This document shows, one piece after another, positions 35,220 to 43,836 of a DNA stretch of 64,000 bases; position 1 is the stretch's first letter; every line of letters starts with the position of its first letter. Below the pieces are notes generated by a model. The model made no database searches and had not been told where the DNA came from. It saw only the letters and a program-made list of their open reading frames with translations. Origin of the DNA: Paenibacillus_E sp042676385. Lineage in GTDB: Bacteria > Bacillota > Bacilli > Paenibacillales > NBRC-103111. Location of the stretch: the NCBI RefSeq assembly GCF_042676385.1, contig NZ_JBHTHA010000036.1, positions 1 through 64,000 of the forward strand, given 5' to 3'. A program made the translations under genes and the position numbers.

Positions 35220-37136
35220 CTACTCATCCCTACTCTGATACGATAGCGCAATATCCATGTTCGCATCCTCTTTGCCAATCAAAGCTATATCCTGTTCCCC
35301 GTTTCCGTCAAAATCAGCAACAACCAACCGGCTGTTCGCTTGCCCCCATGGACCAAAGACAGAAAGCAGTTTATATTCATTTTCCCCGGTTTGATGATAG
35401 ACCCGAGAGGTAAGATTTTTGGCGTCCCACCGCAAAATGTCTTCTTTGCCATCTCCGTTAAAATCTCCAAACCGGATGTCACCGAGTTCAGCCGGAATAT
35501 TGAATGCGACTTTCTTCACTTTCCATTGCAGTCCATCCCGATCCCAATCGAGCTGCACCCCTTGGGACGAATCCGTTTTTGAAAGGAACAAGCTCTGTCT
35601 GCCTTCTTTTTTCAAATCTCTAACGATCAACTCTCTGGCTGCATCGGATTTGAAAGTATACGGCTTGATGGCTTTGGCAACGCCATTGTGCAAATAAATG
35701 CCCAGCAGCTGTGTCCGATCCTGCGATTGGCCGGCAAGTACGCAATCCCCGCCAGGCTGTCGAAGTTCAAACACATCCAACCACCGATTCGCGGGAATCG
35801 TCCACCTGTGATTCAAAACAAAGCGGCTCCCGTTCGAAAAGTAACTTTCCAGCTTACCGGTCGGTTGAACGACCCAAAGCCCTTTTTTTCCGTCACCATT
35901 CGTATTATTAAGCGTAAAAGCGGCACCGTCGGCCTTGTTCATTGTCGTCCAAACTTTCGGTGCAGGCTGGGACTCGTTTCGCAGCTCTTTAAAATGCCCT
36001 TCAATGACGGAAACATTGCCCGTTTTCTTCTCCCACGTCACGAGATCTGCTTCCCCGCGGCCGGTCACATCACCGATTTGCACATTTGGATCTTTATCAT
36101 TGCCTACCTTGACACGGTGCGCCGGGGTAAATGGAACGTAGTCATGTATATTATAGAAGGCGTATCCTTTTGCTTCGATTTGAGCAATAAGCTTCTGCAG
36201 GTTACTTTTATTCCCCTCTGCATATTGGTACTCGGGCAAGCCGTCCCGGATCACGGTATTTCCTGAACGGTCGACAACCGGCGTCAAATGGCTAAATTCC
36301 AGAAAAGGATGGTAAAAAAACGAATTCACCCGATTGGTCTTCCCGATTTGGTTCAAGATGACCTTCTCATCTCTGTTGCCTGGAATATAGGTTAGCGGTG
36401 TTGGCACATAAACCGCTCCTAAACTAGGCGCGCCATATCCCTTGTTCAGATCATTATTGTACTGGGCAGCGGCAGGATTGGGGTTAAGCGCAATTTGCGG
36501 CTGATACATAAGACCAAAATAGGATTGAAATACATGATCCTGTCCAGGATTCGTATGATAATGCGGAGCCTCCCAGAAATGTGGAAGAAATCCGGCCTGA
36601 TGAAAAATGCGAATACCTTCGTTCACGCGTTGATCGGCAAATAAAGCCGTAGCTGTTTCATCCATGCCAGGAATGTTGAATTCATTGCCAATGCCTGAGG
36701 CATGGTGCCCATCTTCACGAATAACATCGCCAACCTGGTGTGTATACCCATGCATCCCTAACGTTGCTCCTGCACCCACAGCCTGATGAAGCAGCATGTT
36801 AAAGGATTGTACATACGAATCACCCATCTGATCCAAAGATCGATCATAACGTATTCCGTCGGAAGATATATTGATCCATCTCGGAACGACAGCCATGCTG
36901 AAACGGACATGACGATCATGCAAAAACTCGAATACCGCCCTTAATTTCCCTAATCCTTCCGAGGAACCATAATAGCCGCCGGGGCCGATATCCTCTAGGC
37001 GTATCATCACAAAGCGCGGATTGTTATCGGCGCCTTCAACCGTCATCATTCGACAAAGACCTACAAACAAGCTGAAAGAAATGATGCAGGGAATCAGATA
37101 TGTCATCCATTTATGTTTTTGCAGGTAAACCCGCAT
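35220..37136 (-). CDS. DUF2334 polysaccharide-deacetylase-like protein with FG-GAP/VCBS repeats
   Basis: 638 residues. A signal peptide or anchor (about 10-33) is followed by a DUF2334 (NodB-like barrel) domain (about 40-350): MIRLEDIGPGGYYG, GATLGMHGYTHQ (metal His), FWEAPHYHT. The C-terminal half (about 355-638) contains FG-GAP/VCBS-type beta-propeller repeats, seen as DVTGRGEADLV, DFNGDGKEDIL and DFDGNGEQDIAL, likely Ca-binding. It is probably a cell-surface enzyme acting on a polysaccharide, with the propeller binding carbohydrate or matrix. The fusion of these two modules is notable. Monocistronic. Confidence 0.87.
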   Translation of the reverse strand: MRVYLQKHKWMTYLIPCIISFSLFVGLCRMMTVEGADNNPRFVMIRLEDIGPGGYYGSSEGLGKLRAVFEFLHDRHVRFSMAVVPRWINISSDGIRYDRSLDQMGDSYVQSFNMLLHQAVGAGATLGMHGYTHQVGDVIREDGHHASGIGNEFNIPGMDETATALFADQRVNEGIRIFHQAGFLPHFWEAPHYHTNPGQDHVFQSYFGLMYQPQIALNPNPAAAQYNNDLNKGYGAPSLGAVYVPTPLTYIPGNRDEKVILNQIGKTNRVNSFFYHPFLEFSHLTPVVDRSGNTVIRDGLPEYQYAEGNKSNLQKLIAQIEAKGYAFYNIHDYVPFTPAHRVKVGNDKDPNVQIGDVTGRGEADLVTWEKKTGNVSVIEGHFKELRNESQPAPKVWTTMNKADGAAFTLNNTNGDGKKGLWVVQPTGKLESYFSNGSRFVLNHRWTIPANRWLDVFELRQPGGDCVLAGQSQDRTQLLGIYLHNGVAKAIKPYTFKSDAARELIVRDLKKEGRQSLFLSKTDSSQGVQLDWDRDGLQWKVKKVAFNIPAELGDIRFGDFNGDGKEDILRWDAKNLTSRVYHQTGENEYKLLSVFGPWGQANSRLVVADFDGNGEQDIALIGKEDANMDIALSYQSRDE

Positions 37137-37256
37137 ATGGTAAAGCTCCCCTCAAGATGATCGATCCTATTGGCTTTGTTTTACTATATCTTCCCGGTTT
37201 TGTCCATATCAATATCTTACAAAATAAATCGGTAATTCGACATCGGTTATCGCGGT

Positions 37257-37285
37257 TTGACTCCATAGGTTTGAAGTGCTACAAT
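37257..37285 (+). promoter_or_regulatory. sigma-A promoter
   Basis: TTGACT (37257-37262), a 17-base spacer, TACAAT (37280-37285), 28 bases before the gene at 37313. Near-consensus. Confidence 0.75.
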
Positions 37286-37312
37286 TCAAACAAATTTGGT
37301 TTCAAACCGTGA

Positions 37313-37696
37313 ATGGAGGAGGTTGTGCTGCCTCATTTTACGCGAAGACACGTTTGGATGTTATGGATTTGGATTACGCTCGGTTTGTTTGTTTTTCCGT
37401 TAACGCCGCCTATATCTCAGCACTTTCCTGCGGATGTTGAAATATTAGTCGAATCGAACACGACACAGGTCTTAAGCCATCAAGAAACCTTGCCTAGTAA
37501 AGAAACAATATTCACAAATGAAAACAACATACACTGGTACGACGATTTTCATAAAGAATATTTCATTACGGTATTTGTCGTCTTCATCCTTTTTCTCGAT
37601 TCAGATGTTCGGGAATTATTGAAAGGAACTCTGCTTGCTTTTCGCAAATTCACCTCATTGTACGTAGGCCTCATTCATTCATCCATGTTGAATTAA
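37313..37696 (+). CDS. small membrane protein, unknown function
   Basis: 127 residues, not recognised. One helix near the N-terminus (about 14-32, WMLWIWITLGLFVFPLTPP), an extracytoplasmic-looking stretch (40-80) and a second helix (about 84-97). The start may instead be a GTG at 37325, for which GGAGG is five bases upstream; the ATG at 37313 lies within the ribosome-site region. It is 35 bases upstream of the yitT-like gene and probably co-transcribed from the promoter at 37257. Confidence 0.7.
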   Translation: MEEVVLPHFTRRHVWMLWIWITLGLFVFPLTPPISQHFPADVEILVESNTTQVLSHQETLPSKETIFTNENNIHWYDDFHKEYFITVFVVFILFLDSDVRELLKGTLLAFRKFTSLYVGLIHSSMLN

Positions 37697-37731
37697 TCAA
37701 ATGAATGAATTGTGGAAAGAGGGAACCTTCG

Positions 37732-38628
37732 ATGTCGAACGCAACAACGCAAGCGAAACAAATACAATCCCAGCATCAAAAGTTAAAAAGATCTAAATTT
37801 TTAAGAAGAATTTTGTTCATGTTGATCGGATCCGCCCTGTTCTCGGTTGGATTGGAAATTTTTCTCGTTCCTAACAATATTATTGACGGCGGCGTTGTCG
37901 GTATATCCATCATTATTTCGCATTTGACCCACCTGCCTTTGGGCGTGTTTCTAGTCCTGCTCAACTTGCCGTTTTTACTGCTTGGTTATAAACAAATTGG
38001 CAAAACGTTCGCGATCTCAACGCTTTTCTCCGTCATCATTATGTCGATTGGAAGCTCACTGCTTCATCCCGTTCAAGCGATTACCATCGATCCGCTGCTC
38101 GCGGCTGTGTTTGGCGGCATCATCTTAGGGATCGGCGTCGGTCTGGTCATCCGCTCAGGCGGCTCGCTGGACGGAACTGAAATTGTAGCCATTTTAGTTA
38201 GTAAAAAGACACCGTTCTCCGTCGGCGAAATCGTCATGTTCTTTAATCTTTTTATCCTTGGCAGCGCCGGTTTCGTATTCGGTTGGGATCATGCCATGTA
38301 TTCCCTCATTGCCTATTATATTGCTTTCAAGATGATCGATATTACGATCGAGGGGCTGGACCAGTCCAAATCGGTATGGATCATTAGTGATGAATCGGTA
38401 CGGATTGGAGACGCCATCACACATCGGCTAGGCCGCGGAGTCACTTACCTCATGGGAGAAGGTGCTTTTACCGGGGATGACAAAAAAGTCATTTTCAGCG
38501 TCATTACGCGCCTGGAAGAAGCGAAGCTGAAGTCCATCGTCGATGAACTCGATCCGAGAGCCTTTCTCGCCATCGGCAACATTCATGATGTAAAAGGCGG
38601 ACGCTTTAAGAAAAAGGATATTCACTAA
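37732..38628 (+). CDS. YitT-family membrane protein (DUF161/DUF2179)
   Basis: 298 residues from the ATG at 37732 (AAAGAGGG upstream; the frame opens at 37705). Five helices (about 25-190) contain NIIDGGVVGISIIIS and RSGGSLDGTEIVAI, and the C-terminal cytoplasmic DUF2179 domain has RGVTYLMGEGAFTG and DPRAFLAIGNIHDVKGG. These are hallmarks of the YitT family, whose transport function is unproven. Confidence 0.9.
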   Translation: MSNATTQAKQIQSQHQKLKRSKFLRRILFMLIGSALFSVGLEIFLVPNNIIDGGVVGISIIISHLTHLPLGVFLVLLNLPFLLLGYKQIGKTFAISTLFSVIIMSIGSSLLHPVQAITIDPLLAAVFGGIILGIGVGLVIRSGGSLDGTEIVAILVSKKTPFSVGEIVMFFNLFILGSAGFVFGWDHAMYSLIAYYIAFKMIDITIEGLDQSKSVWIISDESVRIGDAITHRLGRGVTYLMGEGAFTGDDKKVIFSVITRLEEAKLKSIVDELDPRAFLAIGNIHDVKGGRFKKKDIH

Positions 38629-38631
38629 AAG

Positions 38632-38676
38632 AAAAAGAGGGATTAAGGCTGAATGGGCCTTGATTCCTCTTTTTTT
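38632..38676 (+). terminator. terminator of the yitT-like gene
   Basis: AAAAAGAGG with AAGGC inside pairs with GGCCTT and CCTCTTTTTTT; stop codon 4 bases upstream. Confidence 0.85.
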
Positions 38677-38703
38677 GCTTCTATTCTTGCTTGTCATCCC
38701 ATG

Positions 38704-39070
38704 CTAAGCCTGTAGATATTGAAGAAAGATCTGTTTAAGAATTCGCAGCTGACGCTCTGGCTCCATCTCCATTTGCGGCAAGAGCACATTGCGCTGTGCG
38801 GACAGCTTCTTGGCATAAGTGCCAAAATTATTCGCTATCGCCGACAGGATCTCTTGAACCGAAATACCGGAACGAATGGATCCGTCATAAACGCCTTGTT
38901 CGAAGATACGCTTATAAATCGCAATAATTTTTCGAGACGCCTTTTCATAGACTTGAATATCCTCTAAGGGTTCAACCGTTAGGGATTGGTAGCTTTCGAA
39001 AGCTTCCAACAGCTTCGTATTCTGGCTATGCGCCTCTTGCGTGTAGGAGATAAACAGATCCAGCAGTTGC
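38704..39070 (-). pseudogene. TetR/AcrR-family regulator, 5'-truncated
   Basis: About 121 codons of the ligand-binding half of a TetR-family protein (SQLLDLFISYTQEAH, IIAIYKRIFEQGVYDG, IANNFGTYAKKL, LKQIFLQYLQA) run without a stop up to about 39070, where the sequence becomes that of an oppositely oriented SDR gene. The DNA-binding domain of about 70 residues and the promoter are missing. Any product from an internal start (for example TTG at 39009) could not bind DNA. I infer a deletion that removed the intergenic region and the 5' ends of both genes of a divergent pair. Confidence 0.82.
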
Positions 39071-39749
39071 GAACGGCACCAAAATCGTCGTTGTCGATTT
39101 CAATCAACAAACCGGGGAAGAAACCCTCCAACTCATTCAACAGGCCGGCGGCGAAGGTATTTTTGTGCAAGCGAATGTCTCCATACAAGCAGATGTGCAA
39201 AACTACGTGAATAAAGCAGTTGAAGCTTACGGTCGCATCGACGTCTTTTTCAATAATGCCGGAGTCTTGCAAACCTTCGCTCCGTTAACAGGTATCGAAG
39301 AATCCGAATTTGACCGCATTATGGCAGTGAATGTGAAAGGCGTATTCCTGGGGCTGAAGTATGTGCTGCAAGTGATGGAGTCGCAAGGCAGCGGAGTCAT
39401 TATTAATACGGCATCAACGGCAGGACTTCGCAGCGAACATAGCTTGGCCGTTTATTCCGCCAGCAAGCACGCTGTAATCGGTCTTACGAAATCGGCTGCA
39501 CTCGAATACGTGAAAAAAGGCATCCGCGTCAACGCGATCTGCCCTGGCGGTGTAGCGACAGCACTAACCGCTTCCGTTCTTGATATGTTTGCCAAAACAG
39601 GCTATGTGCCTGAAGAACTTCCGAACATGAGAATTGGGCGTTATGCCGAACCTGCGGAATTAGCGGAAGTCGTCGCATTCTTGGCTTCGCCGGCTGCCAG
39701 CTACATGACAGGTTCCATCGTTGCGGCAGATGGCGGTTTGACCCTGTAA
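39060..39749 (+). pseudogene. short-chain dehydrogenase/reductase, 5'-truncated
   Basis: The frame begins at the scar with AVANGTKIVVVDFNQQTGEE and continues through FFNNAGV (NNAG motif), INTASTAGLRS (catalytic Ser), YSASKHAVIG (YxxxK), NAICPGGV and the C-terminal YMTGSIVAADGG. The first roughly 30 residues, including the TGxxxGIG cofactor loop, are absent, as are start codon and promoter. It can only be translated from an internal GTG (39165). The catalytic part is otherwise intact, which suggests a recent loss. Confidence 0.85.
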
Positions 39750-39770
39750 TTGACATAAAACAATCGAGAA

Positions 39771-39793
39771 AAGGGACCTCAGCGAGGCCCCTT
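39771..39793. terminator. bidirectional terminator between the SDR remnant and the MFS gene
   Basis: AAGGG, CCTC, loop AGC, GAGG, CCCTT, followed by CTTTTTT on the plus strand and TTTTCTCG on the minus strand. The MFS stop is at 39800. Confidence 0.85.
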
Positions 39794-39799
39794 CTTTTT

Positions 39800-41173
39800 T
39801 CAACTGGCTTCCATTTTTCGGGGCTTCCTATCGGCTCTGCCGAATTGAAAATGATACAGCAATAAAATACACAAATACAATATCACAATAACAAAATATA
39901 TATTGCTGAATACAAACGCTTCTGGATGTAAATTTACCGGATTCCACTTGGAAACCGAGCCTTGGTCTACCATCTTGCTGAATACACTGGCGGAGACGGC
40001 CCCGGCGATAAAGTTCAGCATGGCCATGAGTCCCATTCCCACCCCGATCTGTTCTTTGGGCAGTGTCTGTGAAATGGCATTGGACAGAGAAATATAGATG
40101 AATGTTTGCCCCACATTACCGAGGATGAGGAAAATGCCGATGAAAACTGGCGAAGCCCCTGCAAAGCTGGAGAACAATAGAAAACATGCGAGCAGCAGCA
40201 CGGATGCTGTATAAAATAGAAACGGGTTCCCTTTTGCATCCGCTAACTTTCCGGCTTTTCGACTCAGAATGGCCGAAGTGATCGCCGCAGGAACCATCGT
40301 AAACCCAACGAGCCCTGGAGCCAAATGATTAACTTGTGACAACAACTGCGGGCTTAGAAAAGGAAGCGAGTAACCAATGGCGGTTACGAGAAACGCAATC
40401 ATCAGTCCTAACGAGTAACTTTTGTTTTTGAACAGATTAGGCCGAATAAAGGGTTCCGCTGATGTCCGAATATGAATTACAAAAAATACGGCCATGACCA
40501 GAAAGCTGACGGCCAGTTCCCACGTCTCATACGTGATAGCTAGAAGCAGTAAAGCCACCGTTCCAGCAAGCAGCCCGCCGCCAATCCAATCGATCTTGGC
40601 TGACTTCCCGTGTTCATCGTCCAAATATTTGCGGTAATATGGCAAAGCGAACAACGTAAAGAGCGGCATGCAAAACAGCCATCTCCAATGCACGACACTG
40701 ACCACTAAAGCGGCAACAACCGGTCCAATCGCGCTGCCGATCGCTAAACCGCTCATTGATATCCCCAATGCGCGTCCTCTGCTTTCCGGTGGAAAAAAGC
40801 GTACGGGAATGATTCCAGCCGTTGCCGGAATAACCGCAGCCCCCACCGCTTGTAAAATTCGTCCCAGGAGAACCATCCAATATTCTTGAGCGGCTAGCCC
40901 GATCATAGAACCGAATGCAAAAAATATGAGACCGAATGTAAGCAAATTTTTGAGTTTGTAGATGTCGGCCAGCTTCCCGTAGATAACGGTTCCGATCGCA
41001 TAGATCAGCAAAAAGGCTGACGAGACCCAGCTAACTTGCGCGAAAGAAAGATGAAACTCCGCACTGATCTGTGGCAATACAATATTGAACATGGTTGCGC
41101 TCATAACGGATATGACTAGCGTAAAAGCAAGAATGCGAATTATTTTTTCTCCATGTTGAACTCCGGTTTCCAT
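39800..41173 (-). CDS. DHA2-type MFS multidrug transporter (14 helices)
   Basis: 457 residues from the ATG at 41173 (GGTGGGG upstream; the frame opens at 41254). Helix 1 carries FNIVLPQISAEFHLS and helix 2 the FLLIYAIGTVIYGKLADIYKLKNLL loop motif parts; AIGSAIGPVVAALV is motif C of antiporters. Exports drugs or other hydrophobic compounds at the cell membrane. A LysR gene diverges from its promoter and is the likely regulator. Confidence 0.88.
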   Translation of the reverse strand: METGVQHGEKIIRILAFTLVISVMSATMFNIVLPQISAEFHLSFAQVSWVSSAFLLIYAIGTVIYGKLADIYKLKNLLTFGLIFFAFGSMIGLAAQEYWMVLLGRILQAVGAAVIPATAGIIPVRFFPPESRGRALGISMSGLAIGSAIGPVVAALVVSVVHWRWLFCMPLFTLFALPYYRKYLDDEHGKSAKIDWIGGGLLAGTVALLLLAITYETWELAVSFLVMAVFFVIHIRTSAEPFIRPNLFKNKSYSLGLMIAFLVTAIGYSLPFLSPQLLSQVNHLAPGLVGFTMVPAAITSAILSRKAGKLADAKGNPFLFYTASVLLLACFLLFSSFAGASPVFIGIFLILGNVGQTFIYISLSNAISQTLPKEQIGVGMGLMAMLNFIAGAVSASVFSKMVDQGSVSKWNPVNLHPEAFVFSNIYFVIVILYLCILLLYHFQFGRADRKPRKMEAS

Positions 41174-41341
41174 TCTCTTATCCCCACCCTCTATCTGTTG
41201 AATCCTTCTGTTCCTTGCAATCTTTTTCCCGGGAGTTTGATTGTTCTCATGCACAGATTTAGTTTATAATGAATTTTATATAAATAAAAATATATCTTAT
41301 TCAATATAATTCATGCCTTCCAGTATATGAATGGAGGAATA

Positions 41342-42220
41342 ATGAGGATGGAACTGCTTCAACTTCAATATTTTCGTACAGTCGCCAGACTCGAACATAT
41401 GACCAAAGCTGCCCAAGAGCTGCGCATTGCCCAGCCGGCGCTCAGCAAAACAATTGCCAGATTAGAAGAAAATTTGGGCGTACCGCTCTTCGACCGTCAA
41501 GGCAGACAAATCCGGCTCAACACGTTTGGAAAAGCTTTTCTGGAGAAAACCGAAACAGCCTTAACAGCTCTCGAAGAAGGCCGCAGACAAGTCAGCGATC
41601 TTGCAGGAATGAAGAATGGGAGCATTTCTCTTGCGACATCTACTTTGAACCGTCTTTCGGAACCATTGGGGCTGTTTCTTGCCCAATATCCGGAGGTAAA
41701 CTTTAAGATTTCCCAAGCTTCCATGGATGAAATTGCCAATTTGATTGAGAATGGGAGCGTCGACTTCGGCTTCACCGCTTTGCCGATCCAACGGCAGGGA
41801 ATAAGCGAACAGACTGTATTGAATGAGGAAGTCTTATTGGCACTTCCGCCTGGGCACCGCTTGGCCAATCGGCTAAGCGTCTCCTTGAACGAAGTGGCTG
41901 ATGATCCTTTCATTGGATATAAGGAAGGCTATTTATTCCAGAAGATGAATGATGAGTTCTGCAAAAAAGCTGGTTTCACGCCGAAAGTCGTCTGTGAGGT
42001 CGATGAGCCTGGCGCAATAGCCAATCTAGTCCGTGCAGGTCTTGGCATCGCGTTCATTGGTTCTTGCAATAGCGATGATACGTCACTTGTTTCACTGCCG
42101 ATTAATAACCCTGTCTGTAGGCGTACTTTCCAATTGGCATGGAATGACAAGCATTATCTATCGAAGGCAGCCCTTGAGTTTCGGGACTTTGTCATCCGGT
42201 ATTTTGACGAGCTGCAATGA
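41342..42220 (+). CDS. LysR-family transcriptional regulator
   Basis: 292 residues from the ATG at 41342, which has GGAGGAATA before it (the frame opens at 41327). Helix-turn-helix: HMTKAAQELRIAQPALSKTI (about 18-37); effector domain about 90-290. Divergent from the DHA2 MFS gene, with an AT-rich 170-base promoter region between them. Probably controls that gene. Confidence 0.9.
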   Translation: MRMELLQLQYFRTVARLEHMTKAAQELRIAQPALSKTIARLEENLGVPLFDRQGRQIRLNTFGKAFLEKTETALTALEEGRRQVSDLAGMKNGSISLATSTLNRLSEPLGLFLAQYPEVNFKISQASMDEIANLIENGSVDFGFTALPIQRQGISEQTVLNEEVLLALPPGHRLANRLSVSLNEVADDPFIGYKEGYLFQKMNDEFCKKAGFTPKVVCEVDEPGAIANLVRAGLGIAFIGSCNSDDTSLVSLPINNPVCRRTFQLAWNDKHYLSKAALEFRDFVIRYFDELQ

Positions 42221-42226
42221 GAAAAA

Positions 42227-42352
42227 CTAGATGCTGGCGGTCACTAACAAAGTCCGATTGGCCATAGCCCCCTTATTTAATTGCAAGGGGTTATTCCTCC
42301 ATCTTCTCGTCTGTAAAGATGAAAAATATCGTTCGAGACGCGATTCCAACAT
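42227..42352 (-). repeat. copy A of the dispersed repeat; 41-codon frame
   Basis: The minus strand contains an ATG-to-stop frame of 41 codons with SRLERYFSSLQTRRW, NNPLQLNKGAM and ANRTLLVTASI. Bases 42302-42337 are almost identical to window bases 51-83, and the block 42302-42392 also resembles 42416-42508 (copy B) about 114 bases away. There is a GGAGG next to the ATG, but too close for normal use. It may be a repeat element or a very small gene family; the repeat reading is favoured. Confidence 0.5.
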
Positions 42353-42415
42353 GCCTCCATGTCTTTTACGATGATAATCATCTTTCCAGCATCGCTCAGC
42401 ATACAAAACTACTTT

Positions 42416-42508
42416 TTTTCTCGTCTCTAAGTATTCAAAACATCGTTAGAGATACGATTTCATTTCCCCTTGCCTACTTTAACGATGAAAAACACCTCTA
42501 CAGGTGTG
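42416..42508. repeat. copy B of the dispersed repeat (degenerate)
   Basis: About 60-65 percent similar by eye to 42302-42392, sharing TTCTCGTCT, ATCGTT-GAGA, CGATT and ACGATGA blocks in the same order. In the peptide frame of copy A it has stops (MKSYL stop RCFEYLETRK), so it looks decayed. On the plus strand both copies lie in one 75-codon open frame (42319-42546) that has no ribosome site. Together with copy A this fills most of the 419-base gap 42221-42639. Confidence 0.5.
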
Positions 42509-42575
42509 CACTTTTAGCAAAGGTATCCCTAACGCTCTATCTGTAAAGGATTTAAACATTCTAAACTAAGTAAAA

Positions 42576-42605
42576 AAACCTAACGACATGGACATCGTTA
42601 GGTTT
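42576..42605. terminator. hairpin, possible bidirectional terminator
   Basis: AAACCTAACGA and TCGTTAGGTTT form an 11-bp stem. On the minus strand TTTTTTTAC follows, suiting the Gfo/Idh gene. Confidence 0.65.
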
Positions 42606-42610
42606 CTTCT

Positions 42611-42632
42611 AAGCCCTCTTCACTTAGGGCTT
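42611..42632 (+). terminator. terminator hairpin with T7 tract
   Basis: AAGCCCT and AGGGCTT form a 7-bp stem followed by TTTTTTT on the plus strand. It abuts the Gfo/Idh stop (42640). Confidence 0.65.
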
Positions 42633-42639
42633 TTTTTGC

Positions 42640-43674
42640 TTAACGCCAGTACGTGCCAAGATCGATCTTCTGCCCGCTCTTCGCGCTCTCCAGAGCGCCG
42701 AGCACCATCGCCATGCTTTTGATATTGTCGCGGCAGTCCGTCTCCGCCCGGCGCCCTTCCTGCAGCGCGGCGAACATCTCGTCGAGGCAGCCTGCGTGTC
42801 CGCCTCGGCCCGGCCAACGAACGTCCGCCTCCACCCGCTGGTGGTCGCGGACGAACTTACCGGCTTGGTCGCCGGGCGCCACGATCTCGGCGTACGGCGC
42901 GCCGAGCCCGTCCCAAATGGCCGTGCCGAGCTCGCCAGTCACGCGCCAGGCGGCCTCCCAGGTGGTCGGCGCTCCTTCCGCGCACCAAGAGCCGCGGTAG
43001 CAGAACACAGAGCCATCTGACATCTCGTAGATGCAGATGGCCGAAGCGTTTCCGGCGTACCAGGAGCCGGGCGGGTTAAATTCGTGGCAGTACACCGTAA
43101 CGGGGTCTGCCCCAGTAATCAGGCGAGCCTGATCGAACGTGTGGATCGCCATGTCCAGAATCAGCGGGCTTCCCATCGCATCGCGAAAGCCGCCAAAATG
43201 CGGCGCCAGGAAGAAATCGGCGCCCACATACCCGACGCGGCCAATCGTGCCCGCGTCAATTAGCTCCCGCAGCGCGCGGATATTCGCGTCGTAGCGGCGG
43301 TTTTGCATGACGGAGAGCGACCTCCCCGTCTGCTCGGCTATGGCCACGATCTCGCGAGCTTCCGCCATCGTGGCGGCCATCGGCTTTTCGCCGAAGACAT
43401 CGCAGCCGTGCCGGAGCGATGTCGTACAGACCTGGTAATGGCTGGACGGAACAGTGATGTCCAGCACCAGATTCGCGCCGGTCTCTTCAATCGCCCGCGT
43501 CACATCGGTATATACCGCACATGTCAATCCATGGCGTTCAGCCATTGCCTGAGCGAACTTTTCTTGAATATCTACCAGTGCGACAATCTCCGCATATTCG
43601 CGCTCCAGCACATCTTTCACCCATACATTCGCCATCCCGCCGCAGCCGGCGACAACGACCCGATACATGCTCAT
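42640..43674 (-). CDS. Gfo/Idh/MocA-family oxidoreductase (GC-rich)
   Basis: 344 residues. The N-terminal Rossmann domain shows VVVAGCGGMANVWVKD and the family motif GEKPMAATMAEA (EKP, Lys catalytic); the C-terminal domain shows LDMAIHTFDQARLI with the conserved HxxD. NAD(P)-dependent oxidation of a sugar or polyol such as an inositol derivative is the family function. GGAG lies nine bases before the ATG. Its 3' two-thirds (about 42650-43300) is clearly richer in G+C than anything around it, hinting at acquisition from a GC-richer relative. An AraC regulator diverges from it. Confidence 0.9.
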   Translation of the reverse strand: MSMYRVVVAGCGGMANVWVKDVLEREYAEIVALVDIQEKFAQAMAERHGLTCAVYTDVTRAIEETGANLVLDITVPSSHYQVCTTSLRHGCDVFGEKPMAATMAEAREIVAIAEQTGRSLSVMQNRRYDANIRALRELIDAGTIGRVGYVGADFFLAPHFGGFRDAMGSPLILDMAIHTFDQARLITGADPVTVYCHEFNPPGSWYAGNASAICIYEMSDGSVFCYRGSWCAEGAPTTWEAAWRVTGELGTAIWDGLGAPYAEIVAPGDQAGKFVRDHQRVEADVRWPGRGGHAGCLDEMFAALQEGRRAETDCRDNIKSMAMVLGALESAKSGQKIDLGTYWR

Positions 43675-43836
43675 TGGTCAACACTCCTCCAGCGATCATT
43701 GTGTCATTCCGTATTGTTCATCATTCCAAAATTGGTTATAGTTATCGTAATAACCCCATTCTAAACCTTAATTTCACGATCTTCTCTATCCAATCTTGTG
43801 TTTTTTTAGCTCAATCTTGTGTCTGGAGGACGAACA

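Noticed and set aside
35688..36266. 192-codon plus-strand frame inside the DUF2334 gene
   Set aside because: Antisense shadow without ribosome site or recognisable motif.
38979..39272. 97-codon minus-strand frame across the TetR/SDR scar
   Set aside because: It reads through the SDR gene in antisense and matches neither parent protein; an accident of the junction.
42319..42546. 75-residue plus-strand protein
   Set aside because: It is made wholly of the two repeat copies, with no ribosome site; kept as repeat and raised as a finding.
43303..43764. 153-codon plus-strand frame antisense to the Gfo/Idh gene
   Set aside because: Typical GC-rich antisense shadow, no motif or ribosome site.
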